From positions 248,001-312,000 of the forward strand of contig JAFDWB010000084.1 in the NCBI GenBank assembly GCA_018268675.1: 64,000 nt of DNA. The letters run 5' to 3'. The translations under genes and the position numbers were made by a program. Origin of the DNA: Actinomycetota bacterium. GTDB taxonomy: Bacteria > Actinomycetota > Thermoleophilia > Solirubrobacterales > 70-9. Numbering within the stretch: the stretch's first letter is position 1; each line of letters begins with the position of its first letter. A model generated the notes under the pieces. That model did not search any database. It was not told where the DNA came from and saw nothing but the letters and a program-made list of their open reading frames with translations. This document shows, in pieces, positions 26,247 through 34,309 of the stretch.

Positions 26247-27551
26247 TCAGCGCGAGCGCGGGAGGAGCTCGTCGCGCACCGCGGGGAGCGTTGCGGAGAG
26301 GGGCTTGTGGGGGCCCGTCCTGTGGGCCTGGGTGCCGAACGCGCTGCCGCTCGCGCCGCGGCGGGTCAGGGAGCTGACGATTGGGCTCGAGCTCGACCAT
26401 TCGACCTTGAAGGGCGTGTAGTTGACGAGCTGCGCCCAGGTTTCGCTGCCGAGCTGGCCGTCCGGGGTCAGGCCGTGAGCTTCCTGGAAAGCGCGCACGG
26501 CGCGGCGGGTCGCGGCTTCGAAGATGCCGTTCACTTCGACTTCGTCGCCCGCCGTGATCAGGTGCTCCTGCGCCCAGACGACGAGGTCGCCTTTCGAGCC
26601 GGTCCGCAGCAACGGGTATTCGACCGCCGGGGTGAAGGTCGGCAGCTTCTGCCACCCCTGTCGCGCCCCGAGCGCCTGCCACTCGGGCACGCTCGTCTCC
26701 TGCCAGTCCCACCAGCTCGGCACCGTGCCGTAGCTCGCCGAGTACCGACGGAAGAGGCGCAGCGCTTCCCGGCTCGGCCCGCTGTAGGTCTGTCCGACCG
26801 GGAACACGGGCCGCCCCCACACCCGGTTGTAGAGGTAGGTGTGGGCGAAGACTTCGCCGACCGAGGTGCCGATGTCCTTCCAGTACATCTGCGGCTGGTT
26901 GACGGTCGCGCCGCCCGGCCCGAGGAACACCGAGTACGGGAACGCCGGGTGGTAGTCGACATAAGGGAAGCCGGCGAGCGAGAGCGGGAAGCCCGCGCCG
27001 GCCATCGCGCGGAAGGTCCGCAGGTAGAGGTCCGCGGAGGCGTATTTGCCTTCGTACTGGGCCTCGGCGTCGATCGCCAGGCAGTCGGCGCCCGCTCGGA
27101 CCGCGGCGGCGGCGACCCGCGCTTCCGCCTCCGGCGCTTCGCCGTAGACGAATTGCCAGGCGCAGACCTTGAGCCCGCCGTGATGGAGCTGGGCGACCAG
27201 CGAGCCGTTGAACTGGGCCCAGCGGGTCGTCCCGTCACCCTCCTTGACGTAGACGGTGCCGATGTGGTGGCGATGGGCGGTGGCGATGATCGCCGGGATG
27301 CTGCCGCCCTGGGACTGGTCGACGTACCAGATCCACATCCCCTGACGGGCGAACGGCGAGTGCCTCCCGACGCCCGAGTTTTCGAACATCCCGGCGCCGC
27401 CGGTTTCCGCCGCCGCCGAGGCCGGGAGCGCGAGCAGGGCGACGAGGACGAGCGCACCGAGAGCCCGACGGGCGCGCGCGCACGGGCCGACCCGGCCCAC
27501 GCGGGGCCGACGGACGGGGTTGTCGGGGTACCTCACTGTTCCACGGAACAC
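26247..27551 (-). CDS. secreted glycosidase-like TIM-barrel protein with peptidoglycan-binding domain
   Basis: 434 aa. Arg-rich start, then signal-peptide core ALGALVLVALLALPASAAAE. Residues about 65-290 resemble GH25/DUF1906-type barrels (GMWIWYVDQSQGG, GLKVCAWQFVYG, ADCLAIDAEAQYEGK with the strand-end acids, and SWWDWQETSVPEW). Residues about 315-375 are a PG_binding_1 domain (LLRTGSKGDLVVWAQEHL, NGIFEAATRRAVRAFQEAHGL, DGQLGSETW). The protein likely acts on or binds the cell wall. GTG 27551 gives a long Arg-rich N-terminus. GTG 27536 would instead leave the 14-bp palindrome just upstream. Confidence 0.75.
   Translation of the reverse strand: MFRGTVRYPDNPVRRPRVGRVGPCARARRALGALVLVALLALPASAAAETGGAGMFENSGVGRHSPFARQGMWIWYVDQSQGGSIPAIIATAHRHHIGTVYVKEGDGTTRWAQFNGSLVAQLHHGGLKVCAWQFVYGEAPEAEARVAAAAVRAGADCLAIDAEAQYEGKYASADLYLRTFRAMAGAGFPLSLAGFPYVDYHPAFPYSVFLGPGGATVNQPQMYWKDIGTSVGEVFAHTYLYNRVWGRPVFPVGQTYSGPSREALRLFRRYSASYGTVPSWWDWQETSVPEWQALGARQGWQKLPTFTPAVEYPLLRTGSKGDLVVWAQEHLITAGDEVEVNGIFEAATRRAVRAFQEAHGLTPDGQLGSETWAQLVNYTPFKVEWSSSSPIVSSLTRRGASGSAFGTQAHRTGPHKPLSATLPAVRDELLPRSR
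27537..27550. promoter_or_regulatory. TGTTCC-AC-GGAACA dyad between divergent cell-wall genes
   Basis: Six-base perfect arms around a 2-bp centre lie in the 45-60-bp gap between the secreted glycosidase-like gene and the polysaccharide deacetylase gene. A related but looser ACTGTTCC...GGAAAA lies at about 28822-28844 before the CFA synthase. It could be a shared operator. Confidence 0.35.
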
Positions 27552-27596
27552 ACTCGAAGCTGCCTAAGATCCCACCTTCCTACCCGGGAAAGTCCA

Positions 27597-28793
27597 GTGC
27601 ACCACCTCCGGCCGAATCGCAAGATCCCGTGCGCCCTCGGCGCGCTCCTCCTCACCGCGGCGGCGCTGCTCGCGATCGCGCCGGGCGCCGGCGCGGCGCG
27701 GGCGCCGCTGATCACCGGCGCCTCGGTCGTCCAGAAGGGGCAGGACCTGATCCTCACCGTGACCACCGCGAAGCCCGAGCCGCTCGCGCAGCTCCAGCCG
27801 CGGCCCGACACCCGGCGCGCCTCGGCGGCGTACCTCTGCTTCGGCTTCGCGGCGGCGAAGAGCGGCGCGGAGACGCGCCTCTGCCTCGGCGGCCCGAAGG
27901 CCCGCACCCGCGCCGGCCTGGTCACCGTCGACGCCGCCGAAAGGCCGCTGACCCGGGCGAGCGTCGCGGCCACGCTGCGGCGCCCGAACCCGGAGAAGCT
28001 CGTCCTCTCGGTGCGCGCCGGACCGACCCACCCGACCGGCCTTCTCCCCGGCCGCTATCGCTGGCGCGTCCTCGCCGCGAGCGGCGCCTGCGCGGTCCGC
28101 CGCGACTGCGCCGCCACCTACCCGCCGACCGGCGCGAGCGCCTTCCGCCTCCGCCCCGTGCGCGCCGTCGGCTGTACCGGCGGAAGCGCCGAACTGGTCA
28201 CCGAAGCGGCAACCGAACGGAAGGTCGTCGCCCTCACCTTCGACGACGGGCCCAGCGAATACACCGCGGGCTTCCTCAAGGTCCTGCGGGAAAAGGACGT
28301 GCCCGCGACCTTCTTCGAGATCGGCCAGGAGATGCTCGGCCGCGAAGCGACGATGCGTCAGATCCTCGCCGAAGGCGACGAGATCGGCGACCACACGATG
28401 AACCACGTCGAATACCCCGGCTACGGGCAGATCGCCGGCGCGGCGGAACGGATCAAGCAGTACACCGGCTTCACCCCCTGCCTCTTCCGGCCGCCCGGCG
28501 GCGCCTTGAACGCGAGCGTCATCGCCACCGCCGGCTCGCTCGGGATGAAGACGATCACCTGGAACGTCGACCCGCGCGACTGGTCGCTGCCCGGCACCGC
28601 CGCGATCTACTCGAACATCGTCGCCAACGCGAAACCGGGGGCGATCATCCTGATGCACGACGGCGGCGGTCCCCGCAACGAGACCCTCGCGGCACTCCCC
28701 CAGATCATCGACACCCTGCGCGCAAGGGGATACGGCTTCGAGACCGTCACCGAACTCCTCGGCGACCAGATGATCTACCACCCCTACGGCTGA
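27597..28793 (+). CDS. secreted polysaccharide deacetylase (NodB domain)
   Basis: 398 aa. Signal sequence ALGALLLTAAALLAIAPGAGAARA, then an N-terminal domain of about 170 residues with Cys pairs (unknown). The NodB deacetylase domain is at about 205-395: VVALTFDDGPSEYT (catalytic Asp pair), HTMNH metal histidines, RPPGG, TWNVDPRDW and ILMHDGGG. It removes acetyl groups from peptidoglycan or another wall glycan. GTG 27597 is the start that exposes the signal peptide; the frame is open for over 1.4 kb upstream but only as a shadow of the opposite gene. Confidence 0.9.
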   Translation: MHHLRPNRKIPCALGALLLTAAALLAIAPGAGAARAPLITGASVVQKGQDLILTVTTAKPEPLAQLQPRPDTRRASAAYLCFGFAAAKSGAETRLCLGGPKARTRAGLVTVDAAERPLTRASVAATLRRPNPEKLVLSVRAGPTHPTGLLPGRYRWRVLAASGACAVRRDCAATYPPTGASAFRLRPVRAVGCTGGSAELVTEAATERKVVALTFDDGPSEYTAGFLKVLREKDVPATFFEIGQEMLGREATMRQILAEGDEIGDHTMNHVEYPGYGQIAGAAERIKQYTGFTPCLFRPPGGALNASVIATAGSLGMKTITWNVDPRDWSLPGTAAIYSNIVANAKPGAIILMHDGGGPRNETLAALPQIIDTLRARGYGFETVTELLGDQMIYHPYG

Positions 28794-28922
28794 CGCCTCG
28801 ACCCCCGGTCGGGGGGAAAAACACTGTTCCGGTCGCGACGGAAAACGTAGGCTTTGTGACATGAACCGGACTCGTCCCAAAGCCGCCGTCGACCGTGGCA
28901 AAGGGGCCGAGGTGCGGCGGTG

Positions 28923-30107
28923 ATGGACGCGGCGGCGCGGGCCGCCGTCGGCGCCGTCCTCTCCCGCACCAGGGGCGGCGAGATCGAGGTGGTCGAGGGC
29001 GGCAGAAGCCGCGTCTACGGCGAGCCGAGCGACCTCCACGCCACCGTCCGCATCAACGACCCGGCCGCCTGGCGCGGACCGCTGCACGGCTCGGTCGGCC
29101 TCGGCGAGGGTTACGTCGAGGGCCACTGGGAGACCGACGACCTCGTCGCGCTGATCCAGATCGCCGCCCGCAGCCTCACCAACCAACACCGCGGGGTCAG
29201 CGCCGCCGTCGCCAAGACCCGCGGCGCCCTGCACCGCCTCCGCGGCCTCGTCCCCGAGAACACCCGCGGCGGCGCCCGCGCCAACATCAGCGCCCACTAC
29301 GACCTCGGCAACGACCTCTTCGCCTCCTTCCTCGACCCGACGATGATGTACTCGTGCGCCTACTTCCCGCGCGAGGGCGCCGACCTCGAGGAGGCGCAGC
29401 TGGCGAAGCTCGACCGCATCTGCGAGCGCCTGCGGCTCGGCCCCGACACCCACCTGCTGGAGATCGGCACCGGCTGGGGCGGGATGGCGATCCACGCCGC
29501 GCGCACCACCGGCTGCCGGGTGACGACGACGACGATCTCCCGCGCCCAGCACGAGCTGGCGAGCGCGCGGGTGCGGGCGGCGGGGCTCGAGGACCGGATC
29601 ACGATCCTGCTCCAGGACTACCGCGACCTCGACGGCACCTACGACCGGCTGGTCAGCGTGGAGATGATCGAGGCGGTCGGCTGGCAGTACTTCGACGAGT
29701 ACTTCCGCACCTGCGACCGGCTGCTCGCCGACGACGGGCTCTTCCTGCTGCAGGCGATCACGGTCGACGACCGGCTCTACGAGATGGAGAAGGCCTCACG
29801 GAGCTTCGCCAACACTCACGTCTTTCCCGGCGGCTGTCTGCCGTCACTGCAACGGATCAGCGACGCGATCGGGACCGTCACGCAGATGCGCGAGATCTGG
29901 CTCGAGGACATCACCGCCCACTACCCGCCCACCCTGGCCGACTGGCGCGAGCGCTTCTTCGCCGCCTGGGAGCGGCTGCGGGCGCAGGGCTACGACGAGC
30001 GCTTCCGCCGCCTCTGGGACTACTACCTGAGCAGCTCCGAGGCGGGTTTCCGCGAGCGCCGCATCGGCGACGTCCAGGTGCTGTTCGCCAAACCGTCGTT
30101 CCGCTGA
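28923..30107 (+). CDS. cyclopropane-fatty-acyl-phospholipid synthase family methyltransferase
   Basis: 394 aa, normal for CFA synthases. An N-terminal lipid-binding region (LGEGYVEGHWETDDL) precedes the SAM domain with LLEIGTGWGG, TTTISRAQHELA, VSVEMIEAVG and the typical HVFPGGCLPS. It methylenates unsaturated acyl chains of membrane phospholipids using SAM. ATG 28923 is the second codon of a GTG-ATG pair; GTG 28920 is possible. The upstream gap holds a CCCCC-GGTC-GGGGG stem (28802-28815). Confidence 0.92.
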   Translation: MDAAARAAVGAVLSRTRGGEIEVVEGGRSRVYGEPSDLHATVRINDPAAWRGPLHGSVGLGEGYVEGHWETDDLVALIQIAARSLTNQHRGVSAAVAKTRGALHRLRGLVPENTRGGARANISAHYDLGNDLFASFLDPTMMYSCAYFPREGADLEEAQLAKLDRICERLRLGPDTHLLEIGTGWGGMAIHAARTTGCRVTTTTISRAQHELASARVRAAGLEDRITILLQDYRDLDGTYDRLVSVEMIEAVGWQYFDEYFRTCDRLLADDGLFLLQAITVDDRLYEMEKASRSFANTHVFPGGCLPSLQRISDAIGTVTQMREIWLEDITAHYPPTLADWRERFFAAWERLRAQGYDERFRRLWDYYLSSSEAGFRERRIGDVQVLFAKPSFR

Positions 30108-30157
30108 GCCCGGCCCGGTAGGTTCGGCGTGCCCGTCACCAGCAGAGGAGGAGCAGC

Positions 30158-30904
30158 GTGATCGTCGAGAGGACCGAGAACCCGCAGTGGCTGTCGAACG
30201 CCTACCTGGTCGCCGACCCGGAGCGCGGCACCGGCGTGTTGATCGACGGCAACGAAGACGTCGACCCCCTGATCGACCGCGCCGAGGCCGACGGCATCAC
30301 GATCACGCACTTCCTCGTCACCCACCCGCACCCCGACCACGTCGCCGGGATCGCGGCGGCGCGCGAGCGGCTCGGCGGGCCTCCCCTGGTCGCCCACGCG
30401 GAGACCGCGGCGGAGCTCGACGAGGACGTCGCGGTGATCATGGGCGACGGGGACAAGCTCGACGCGAACGGGATCGAGATCGAGGCGATCTACACCCCCG
30501 GCCACGCGCCCGGCCACCTCGCCTTCCTGATCGACGGCACCGACGTCTTCACCGCCGACGTCCTCTTCAAGGGCACGGTGGGCGGCTGCGCGTCGCCAGG
30601 GGCGGCTGGCTTCGAGGCTCTCAAAGGCTCGGTGATGCGCCTCATGGAGCTGCCCCCGGAGACCCGCGTCCACCCCGGCCACAAGGAGCCGACGACGATC
30701 GGCGAGCAGTGGTCCGACAACCCGTTCGTCCGCATCTGGCGGGGGCTCGACGCGACCGGCGAGGAGCAGGTGACGGTCTGGGACCGGCCGGCGACGCTGA
30801 AGCTCTGGGCGCCCGACTACGACGGCGGCAACAAGGCCTGGATCGTCTTCGGCGACTCCGGCGAAGAGACGATCGTCGGCGGCTCCCAGGTCGTCCGCGG
30901 ATGA
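30158..30904 (+). CDS. MBL-fold metallo-hydrolase (glyoxalase II-like)
   Basis: 248 aa. The metal motif T-H56-P-H58-P-D60-H61, the later HAPGHLAF and HPGHKEPT histidines and an Asp in VFTADVLF give the usual dinuclear site. Length and motif spacing suit hydroxyacylglutathione-hydrolase-like or related thioester hydrolases. GTG start with GGAGGAG at 8 bp. It follows the CFA gene by 50 bp in the same direction and may share its transcript. Confidence 0.9.
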   Translation: MIVERTENPQWLSNAYLVADPERGTGVLIDGNEDVDPLIDRAEADGITITHFLVTHPHPDHVAGIAAARERLGGPPLVAHAETAAELDEDVAVIMGDGDKLDANGIEIEAIYTPGHAPGHLAFLIDGTDVFTADVLFKGTVGGCASPGAAGFEALKGSVMRLMELPPETRVHPGHKEPTTIGEQWSDNPFVRIWRGLDATGEEQVTVWDRPATLKLWAPDYDGGNKAWIVFGDSGEETIVGGSQVVRG

Positions 30905-30982
30905 GCCAACCTTTAGCCCTCTAGTACGAATCTGGACGGATATCCATTGCCGGTTGGACCGAGGTTGTCCACTATTCGGTAA

Positions 30983-32530
30983 GTGGAATCTGTCCAGGAA
31001 TTCTTCTTCAACTGGTATCCGGTTTTCGGCGTCGTCTTCATGGCGATGCTGCTGTTCATCTTCCTGCGCCTGATGCGCTCGACGGTCGGCTCGACCAAGC
31101 CGGAAACGGTGAAGGCGTCGCGTGGCCGGCCGGTCGCCTGGGACGAGGTGCAGGGCGTCGACGCGGCCAAGGACGAGCTGATGGACGTGGCCGAGTGGCT
31201 GCGCGAACCGGATCGCTTCGGCGCGCTCGGCGCGAAGGCGCCGCGCGGCGTCCTCCTCTACGGCCCGCCCGGGACCGGCAAGACGATGCTCGCCCGCGCG
31301 GTCGCCGCCCAGGCCGGAGTTGACTTCTTCGCCGCCTCGGGCTCGAGCTTCGTCGAGATGTTCGTCGGCCGCGGCGCCGCCCGCATCCGCCGGCTCTTCA
31401 AGGAGGCGCGCAAGTCGGGGCGCGCGGTGATCTTCATCGACGAGCTCGACGCGGTCGGCGGCCACCGCTCCGGCGGGGGTGGCGACGGCGGGACCAGCGA
31501 GCGCGAGCAGGCGCTGAACCAGCTGCTGGTCGAGCTCGACGGCTTCGAGAAGGAGAGCGGCACGGTGATCGTCCTCGCCGCCTCCAACAACGTCGACAAG
31601 CTCGACAAGGCGCTGCTGCGGCCGGGGCGCTTCGACCGCCAGGTGCTGGTGGCGCCGCCCGACCGCGACGGCCGCGAGGCGATCCTCCGCGCCCACGCCG
31701 AAGGCAAGCCGCTCGCCACCGACCTCGACCTCGCCGACGTCGCCCGCAAGACGACCGGGATGACCGGCGCCCAGCTCGCCAACGCGCTGAACGAGGCGGC
31801 GATCATCGCCGGGCGCGCGGGCCACGCCGAGATCCACCGCGGCGAAGTCGACGAGGCGCTCCTGCGCCAGTCGGTCGGCGCCCAGCAGGCGCGCCGGCTG
31901 AGCCTCAAGGCGCGCCGCATCGTCGCCTACCACGAGGCGGGCCACGCGCTCTGTCGCAAGTTGCTCGGCCTCGACCCGCCGGAGATCCTCTCGATCGTGC
32001 CGCGCGGTCCGGCGCTCGGCTTCGTCGCCCACTCGCCGCAGGAAGACAGCTACCTGAAGTCCCGCGACGAACTGGTCGACGAGGTGGTGACGCTGCTCGG
32101 CGGGCGCGCGGCCGAGGAAGAGGTGTTCGGCGAGTCCTACTCGGGGGCGGTCGACGACCTGGCGCGGGTGCACCGCGTCTGCAAGCAGATGGTCGGCGAG
32201 TTCGGGATGGGGGTCGAGCTCGACCGCGACGGCCCGCCGCCGATCGCGATGCCGACCGGGGACTACGCGCTCTCCGACTCGACCCGGCGCGACGTCGACC
32301 TCGCCTCGATGACCCTCGCCCGCGAGGCCCATCGGCGCGCCCGCGCCCTCCTCGCGGCCAACCGCCAATGCCTCGACGACCTCGCCGAGACCGCGCTCGA
32401 GCGCGAGACCCTCTCCCGCGAGGAGCTCGACGAGGTCTTCGCCCGCCACCCGCTCCGCGGCCTGGTCGCCCAGCGAGGCTCCTCCGCGGCGATGGTCGCC
32501 GTGTCGCGCGCCCCGCGCACCGATCCGTAG
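30983..32530 (+). CDS. FtsH-like AAA+ zinc protease with a single N-terminal TM helix
   Basis: 515 aa, clearly shorter than usual FtsH (610-680). There is one membrane helix (about 8-31) instead of two flanking a periplasmic domain. AAA module: Walker A GPPGTGKT (94-101), Walker B VIFIDELDA, pore-loop MFVGRGAARIR and the SRH region with RPGRFDRQ. M41 protease motif HEAGH at 317-321. Without the periplasmic domain it probably sits in the membrane with another topology or degrades soluble substrates. GTG 30983 is used. It is probably additional to a normal FtsH elsewhere in the genome, which the window cannot show. Confidence 0.88.
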   Translation: MESVQEFFFNWYPVFGVVFMAMLLFIFLRLMRSTVGSTKPETVKASRGRPVAWDEVQGVDAAKDELMDVAEWLREPDRFGALGAKAPRGVLLYGPPGTGKTMLARAVAAQAGVDFFAASGSSFVEMFVGRGAARIRRLFKEARKSGRAVIFIDELDAVGGHRSGGGGDGGTSEREQALNQLLVELDGFEKESGTVIVLAASNNVDKLDKALLRPGRFDRQVLVAPPDRDGREAILRAHAEGKPLATDLDLADVARKTTGMTGAQLANALNEAAIIAGRAGHAEIHRGEVDEALLRQSVGAQQARRLSLKARRIVAYHEAGHALCRKLLGLDPPEILSIVPRGPALGFVAHSPQEDSYLKSRDELVDEVVTLLGGRAAEEEVFGESYSGAVDDLARVHRVCKQMVGEFGMGVELDRDGPPPIAMPTGDYALSDSTRRDVDLASMTLAREAHRRARALLAANRQCLDDLAETALERETLSREELDEVFARHPLRGLVAQRGSSAAMVAVSRAPRTDP

Positions 32531-32554
32531 CACTCCGCGCGTCAACATAGGGGC

Positions 32555-32851
32555 GTGGCGGGAGTGGAGCCGAGGTGGTGGTCGATGCGGGCGGCGCAGA
32601 ATCTGAAGCCCGCCACCTACCGGTGTCCTTTCTGTGGGAAGCACCTCGCCTCGATGTCGGAGCACGTGTTGATCGCGCCGGAGGACGACCGCTCGAAGCG
32701 CCGCCACGCGCACATGGAGTGCGTGCAGCAGGCACGGGCGGCGGGGAGGCTGCCGACGCGGGACGAGTGGCTCGCGGCCGAGCGCGGGCCGCGACCGTCG
32801 CTCGGCGCACGCTTGCGCGCGCGTCTCGGGGGTAGGAAGCTCGACACATGA
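32555..32851 (+). CDS. small zinc-ribbon-like protein (98 aa), unknown function
   Basis: One CxxC (CPFCGKHL at about 24-31) followed by SEHVLIAPEDD, HAHMEC and a basic C-terminus. The Cys pair plus His/Cys of HMEC could form a zinc site. I recognise no named family. GTG start. The stop overlaps the next gene (ATGA), so it is cotranslated with a secreted protein, and it follows the FtsH-like gene by 24 bp. Confidence 0.65.
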   Translation: MAGVEPRWWSMRAAQNLKPATYRCPFCGKHLASMSEHVLIAPEDDRSKRRHAHMECVQQARAAGRLPTRDEWLAAERGPRPSLGARLRARLGGRKLDT

Positions 32852-33291
32852 CACGACTCCGCCTGCTCCTCCCACTCGCCCTTGTCCTCTGCGCCCTCGC
32901 CGCCGCGCTCGCCGCCTCGGCCGGCGCCGCCGCCAACCCGGTCCTCGGATCGAAGGCCTTCGCGGCGCCCTACGGCAAAGGCTTCGGCACCGCCGAACCC
33001 ACCGAAATCTTCAACGGCGGCGACCCCAGCGGCCTGGTCACCAAGATCAAGTGGACCGGCTGGGGCAACCCGAGCGCGATCGGCTACGGCCTCAACCCGA
33101 TCTTCAAACCGCACGGCGGCTACTACCCCAAGCCGGCCCGGATCGAGCTCCGCGCCACGAAGCTCGGCCACTGCGGGTCCACCGCCGCCTACACCCGGCT
33201 CGAAGCCCGCGTCCCGAAGCGCCCCGGCGGCAAGCTCGGCAAGTGGTTTTCCTGGGCGGGGGCGAAGACGTTGTGCAAGGCGGGGTTCTAG
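32848..33291 (+). CDS. secreted protein of unknown function (147 aa)
   Basis: Signal peptide of about 28 residues (LLLPLALVLCALAAALAASAGA), then a small beta-rich mature part with GKGFGTAEPTEIFNGGDPSG, KIKWTGWGN and ARIELRATKLGHCGS. Two Cys could form a disulfide. The pattern KIKWTGWG...A-G-G resembles small exported proteins of unknown role in actinobacteria. Coupled to the zinc-ribbon gene. Confidence 0.7.
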   Translation: MTRLRLLLPLALVLCALAAALAASAGAAANPVLGSKAFAAPYGKGFGTAEPTEIFNGGDPSGLVTKIKWTGWGNPSAIGYGLNPIFKPHGGYYPKPARIELRATKLGHCGSTAAYTRLEARVPKRPGGKLGKWFSWAGAKTLCKAGF

Positions 33292-33325
33292 TTCGAGTTC
33301 GAGGCCGGGGCGGCCGTCCGAGGTG

Positions 33326-33383
33326 GTCACGGGCGCCTCATGGGGGTCCTGGCAGGCTGTGACCCCCATGAGGCGCCCGTGAC
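33326..33383. repeat. hairpin H1, 23-bp perfect stem
   Basis: Arms 33326-33348 and 33361-33383 are exact reverse complements. The left arm begins GTCACGGGCGCCTCATGG. The loop is 12 nt. Confidence 0.8.
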
Positions 33384-33403
33384 GTGAGGGGTGCGTGGGG
33401 AAG

Positions 33404-33454
33404 AGGGCACGGGATCGTGACGAAGATGCCGGGGACGTCACACTTCCGTGCCCT
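33404..33454. repeat. hairpin H2
   Basis: AGGGCACGG (33404-33412) pairs with CCGTGCCCT (33446-33454). Inside it GTGAC (33417-33421) pairs with GTCAC (33437-33441). Confidence 0.5.
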
Positions 33455-33483
33455 TTCAAGGCCGAGATCGAGGCCCCGGAGCT

Positions 33484-33529
33484 CGCTGCAGCGACAGGTG
33501 TCGTCCCGGCGACACCTGTCGCTGCAGCG
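33484..33529. repeat. hairpin H3, 20-bp perfect stem
   Basis: CGCTGCAGCGACAGGTGTCG (33484-33503) is repeated inverted at 33510-33529 with a 6-nt loop TCCCGG. It is the most stable-looking structure in the window. Confidence 0.8.
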
Positions 33530-33569
33530 CGTATCGGACGCCTGAAGAAGGCGGGAGGAAGGGTGACGG

Positions 33570-33660
33570 ACCTCCCTTTCCCCGGCCGACCCCCGTCAGC
33601 TGTTCTTTTTGCCGGACTGGTCGGCATAAGGAACAGCTGGAGGGAGAGACGTCCTGGAGG
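33570..33660. repeat. dispersed hairpin repeat, copy A
   Basis: Begins ACCTCCCTTTCCCC and ends CGTCCTGGAGG. The central stem is CAGCTGTTC (33597-33605) with GAACAGCTG (33631-33639) and an inner TGCCG/CGGCA. It aligns over about 90 bp with copy B at 58935-59024, including flanks outside the stem. Confidence 0.7.
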
Positions 33661-33681
33661 CGACGGCGAGGTACCACTTCG

Positions 33682-33708
33682 GTGACGGTCCCGTGGCGCT
33701 CCCGTCAC
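33682..33708. repeat. hairpin H5
   Basis: GTGACGG (33682-33688) pairs with CCGTCAC (33702-33708), loop 13 nt. Confidence 0.4.
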
Positions 33709-33742
33709 ACCCTCGCGACCCTTCCCCTCTCCCCGCACCCTC

Positions 33743-33792
33743 GGCCGTCTCGGCCACTGCCACAGCCTGCCCGGGCCGTGGACGAGACGGCC
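33743..33792. repeat. hairpin H6
   Basis: GGCCGTCTC (33743-33751) pairs with GAGACGGCC (33784-33792). An inner CCAC/GTGG extends the stem with a bulge. Confidence 0.5.
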
Positions 33793-33825
33793 GCGTCCCT
33801 TGACCTTCGGGCGCCAGCTTCCCCC

Positions 33826-34212
33826 CTACCGCGCCGCGATCACCCGGTCCGCCCAGCGCCGCGCGCGAGTTGGGACGAGGCGACCGAGTGGGCCGCGGTG
33901 GTCGGCGACCCAGCGGTAGGCGTGTTCGGTCGCCCGGGGCGTGCGGGCGAGGAGCGCGGCGGGGCGCCGACCGCGCGGTAGGAGGGCGAGCGCCGGGGCG
34001 AGGGCGGCGCCGGCGCTGGTGCGGACGCCGGTGTCGTCGACCAGGTGCCAGGAGGCGTTCCGCTGCTCGGGCGTGAGGTCGGCGAGGAGACGATCGGCCT
34101 CCGGCGTCCCGAGCGGCAGCAGGCGCAGCGCCCCGCGACGGTCGCCCCGCAGGAGCACCGCGAGGCACCAGCGGCAGAGGCCGCATTCGTCGTCGTAGAT
34201 GACCGTCGCCAC
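33826..34212 (-). CDS. DCC-family thiol-disulfide oxidoreductase-like protein (DUF393)
   Basis: 128 aa. The YDDECGLC motif near the N-terminus (C10-x2-C13) is the DCC signature, a thioredoxin-like CxxC in a small fold. The region LLPLGTPEADRLLADLTPEQ and the C-terminal Arg-rich segment match family layout. Redox partner and role are not known. The GTG start at 34212 is used. It is divergent from the MFS exporter and lies 98 bp away. Confidence 0.85.
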   Translation of the reverse strand: MATVIYDDECGLCRWCLAVLLRGDRRGALRLLPLGTPEADRLLADLTPEQRNASWHLVDDTGVRTSAGAALAPALALLPRGRRPAALLARTPRATEHAYRWVADHRGPLGRLVPTRARRWADRVIAAR

Positions 34213-34255
34213 CCGCCGAGCGTAGCCGTCTGGAGATTCATACTTGCGCTAGTTA

Positions 34256-34293
34256 TTAGTCGCTGCTAAGTTCATCTTAGTCGCCGCTACTAA
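34256..34293. promoter_or_regulatory. two TTAGTCGCYGCTA operator-like dyads before the MFS gene
   Basis: TTAGTCGCTGCTAA (34256-34269) and TTAGTCGCCGCTACTAA (34277-34293) are similar dyads with starts 21 bp apart, just upstream of the exporter ATG at 34310. The TetR-type gene downstream of the exporter is the natural binder. Confidence 0.6.
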
Positions 34294-34309
34294 CTACGAA
34301 GGGATCGGC

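Larger units (their letters stand above)
33292..33825. other. 534-bp convergent gap made almost wholly of hairpins
   Basis: No gene is credible in this stretch. It contains six inverted repeats in succession (33326-33383, 33404-33454, 33484-33529, 33597-33639, 33682-33708, 33743-33792), together covering more than half of the gap. The genes on both sides point into it. One unit belongs to a dispersed repeat seen again at 58.9 kb. Confidence 0.7.

Noticed and set aside
26181-27596. Long forward open frame leading into the polysaccharide deacetylase
   Set aside because: The stretch is antisense to the secreted glycosidase-like gene and shows no domain. The signal peptide defines the deacetylase start at 27597.
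33326-33792. CRISPR array or tandem repeat
   Set aside because: The units are inverted repeats of different sequence and spacing, not direct repeats with spacers, and no cas genes are present.
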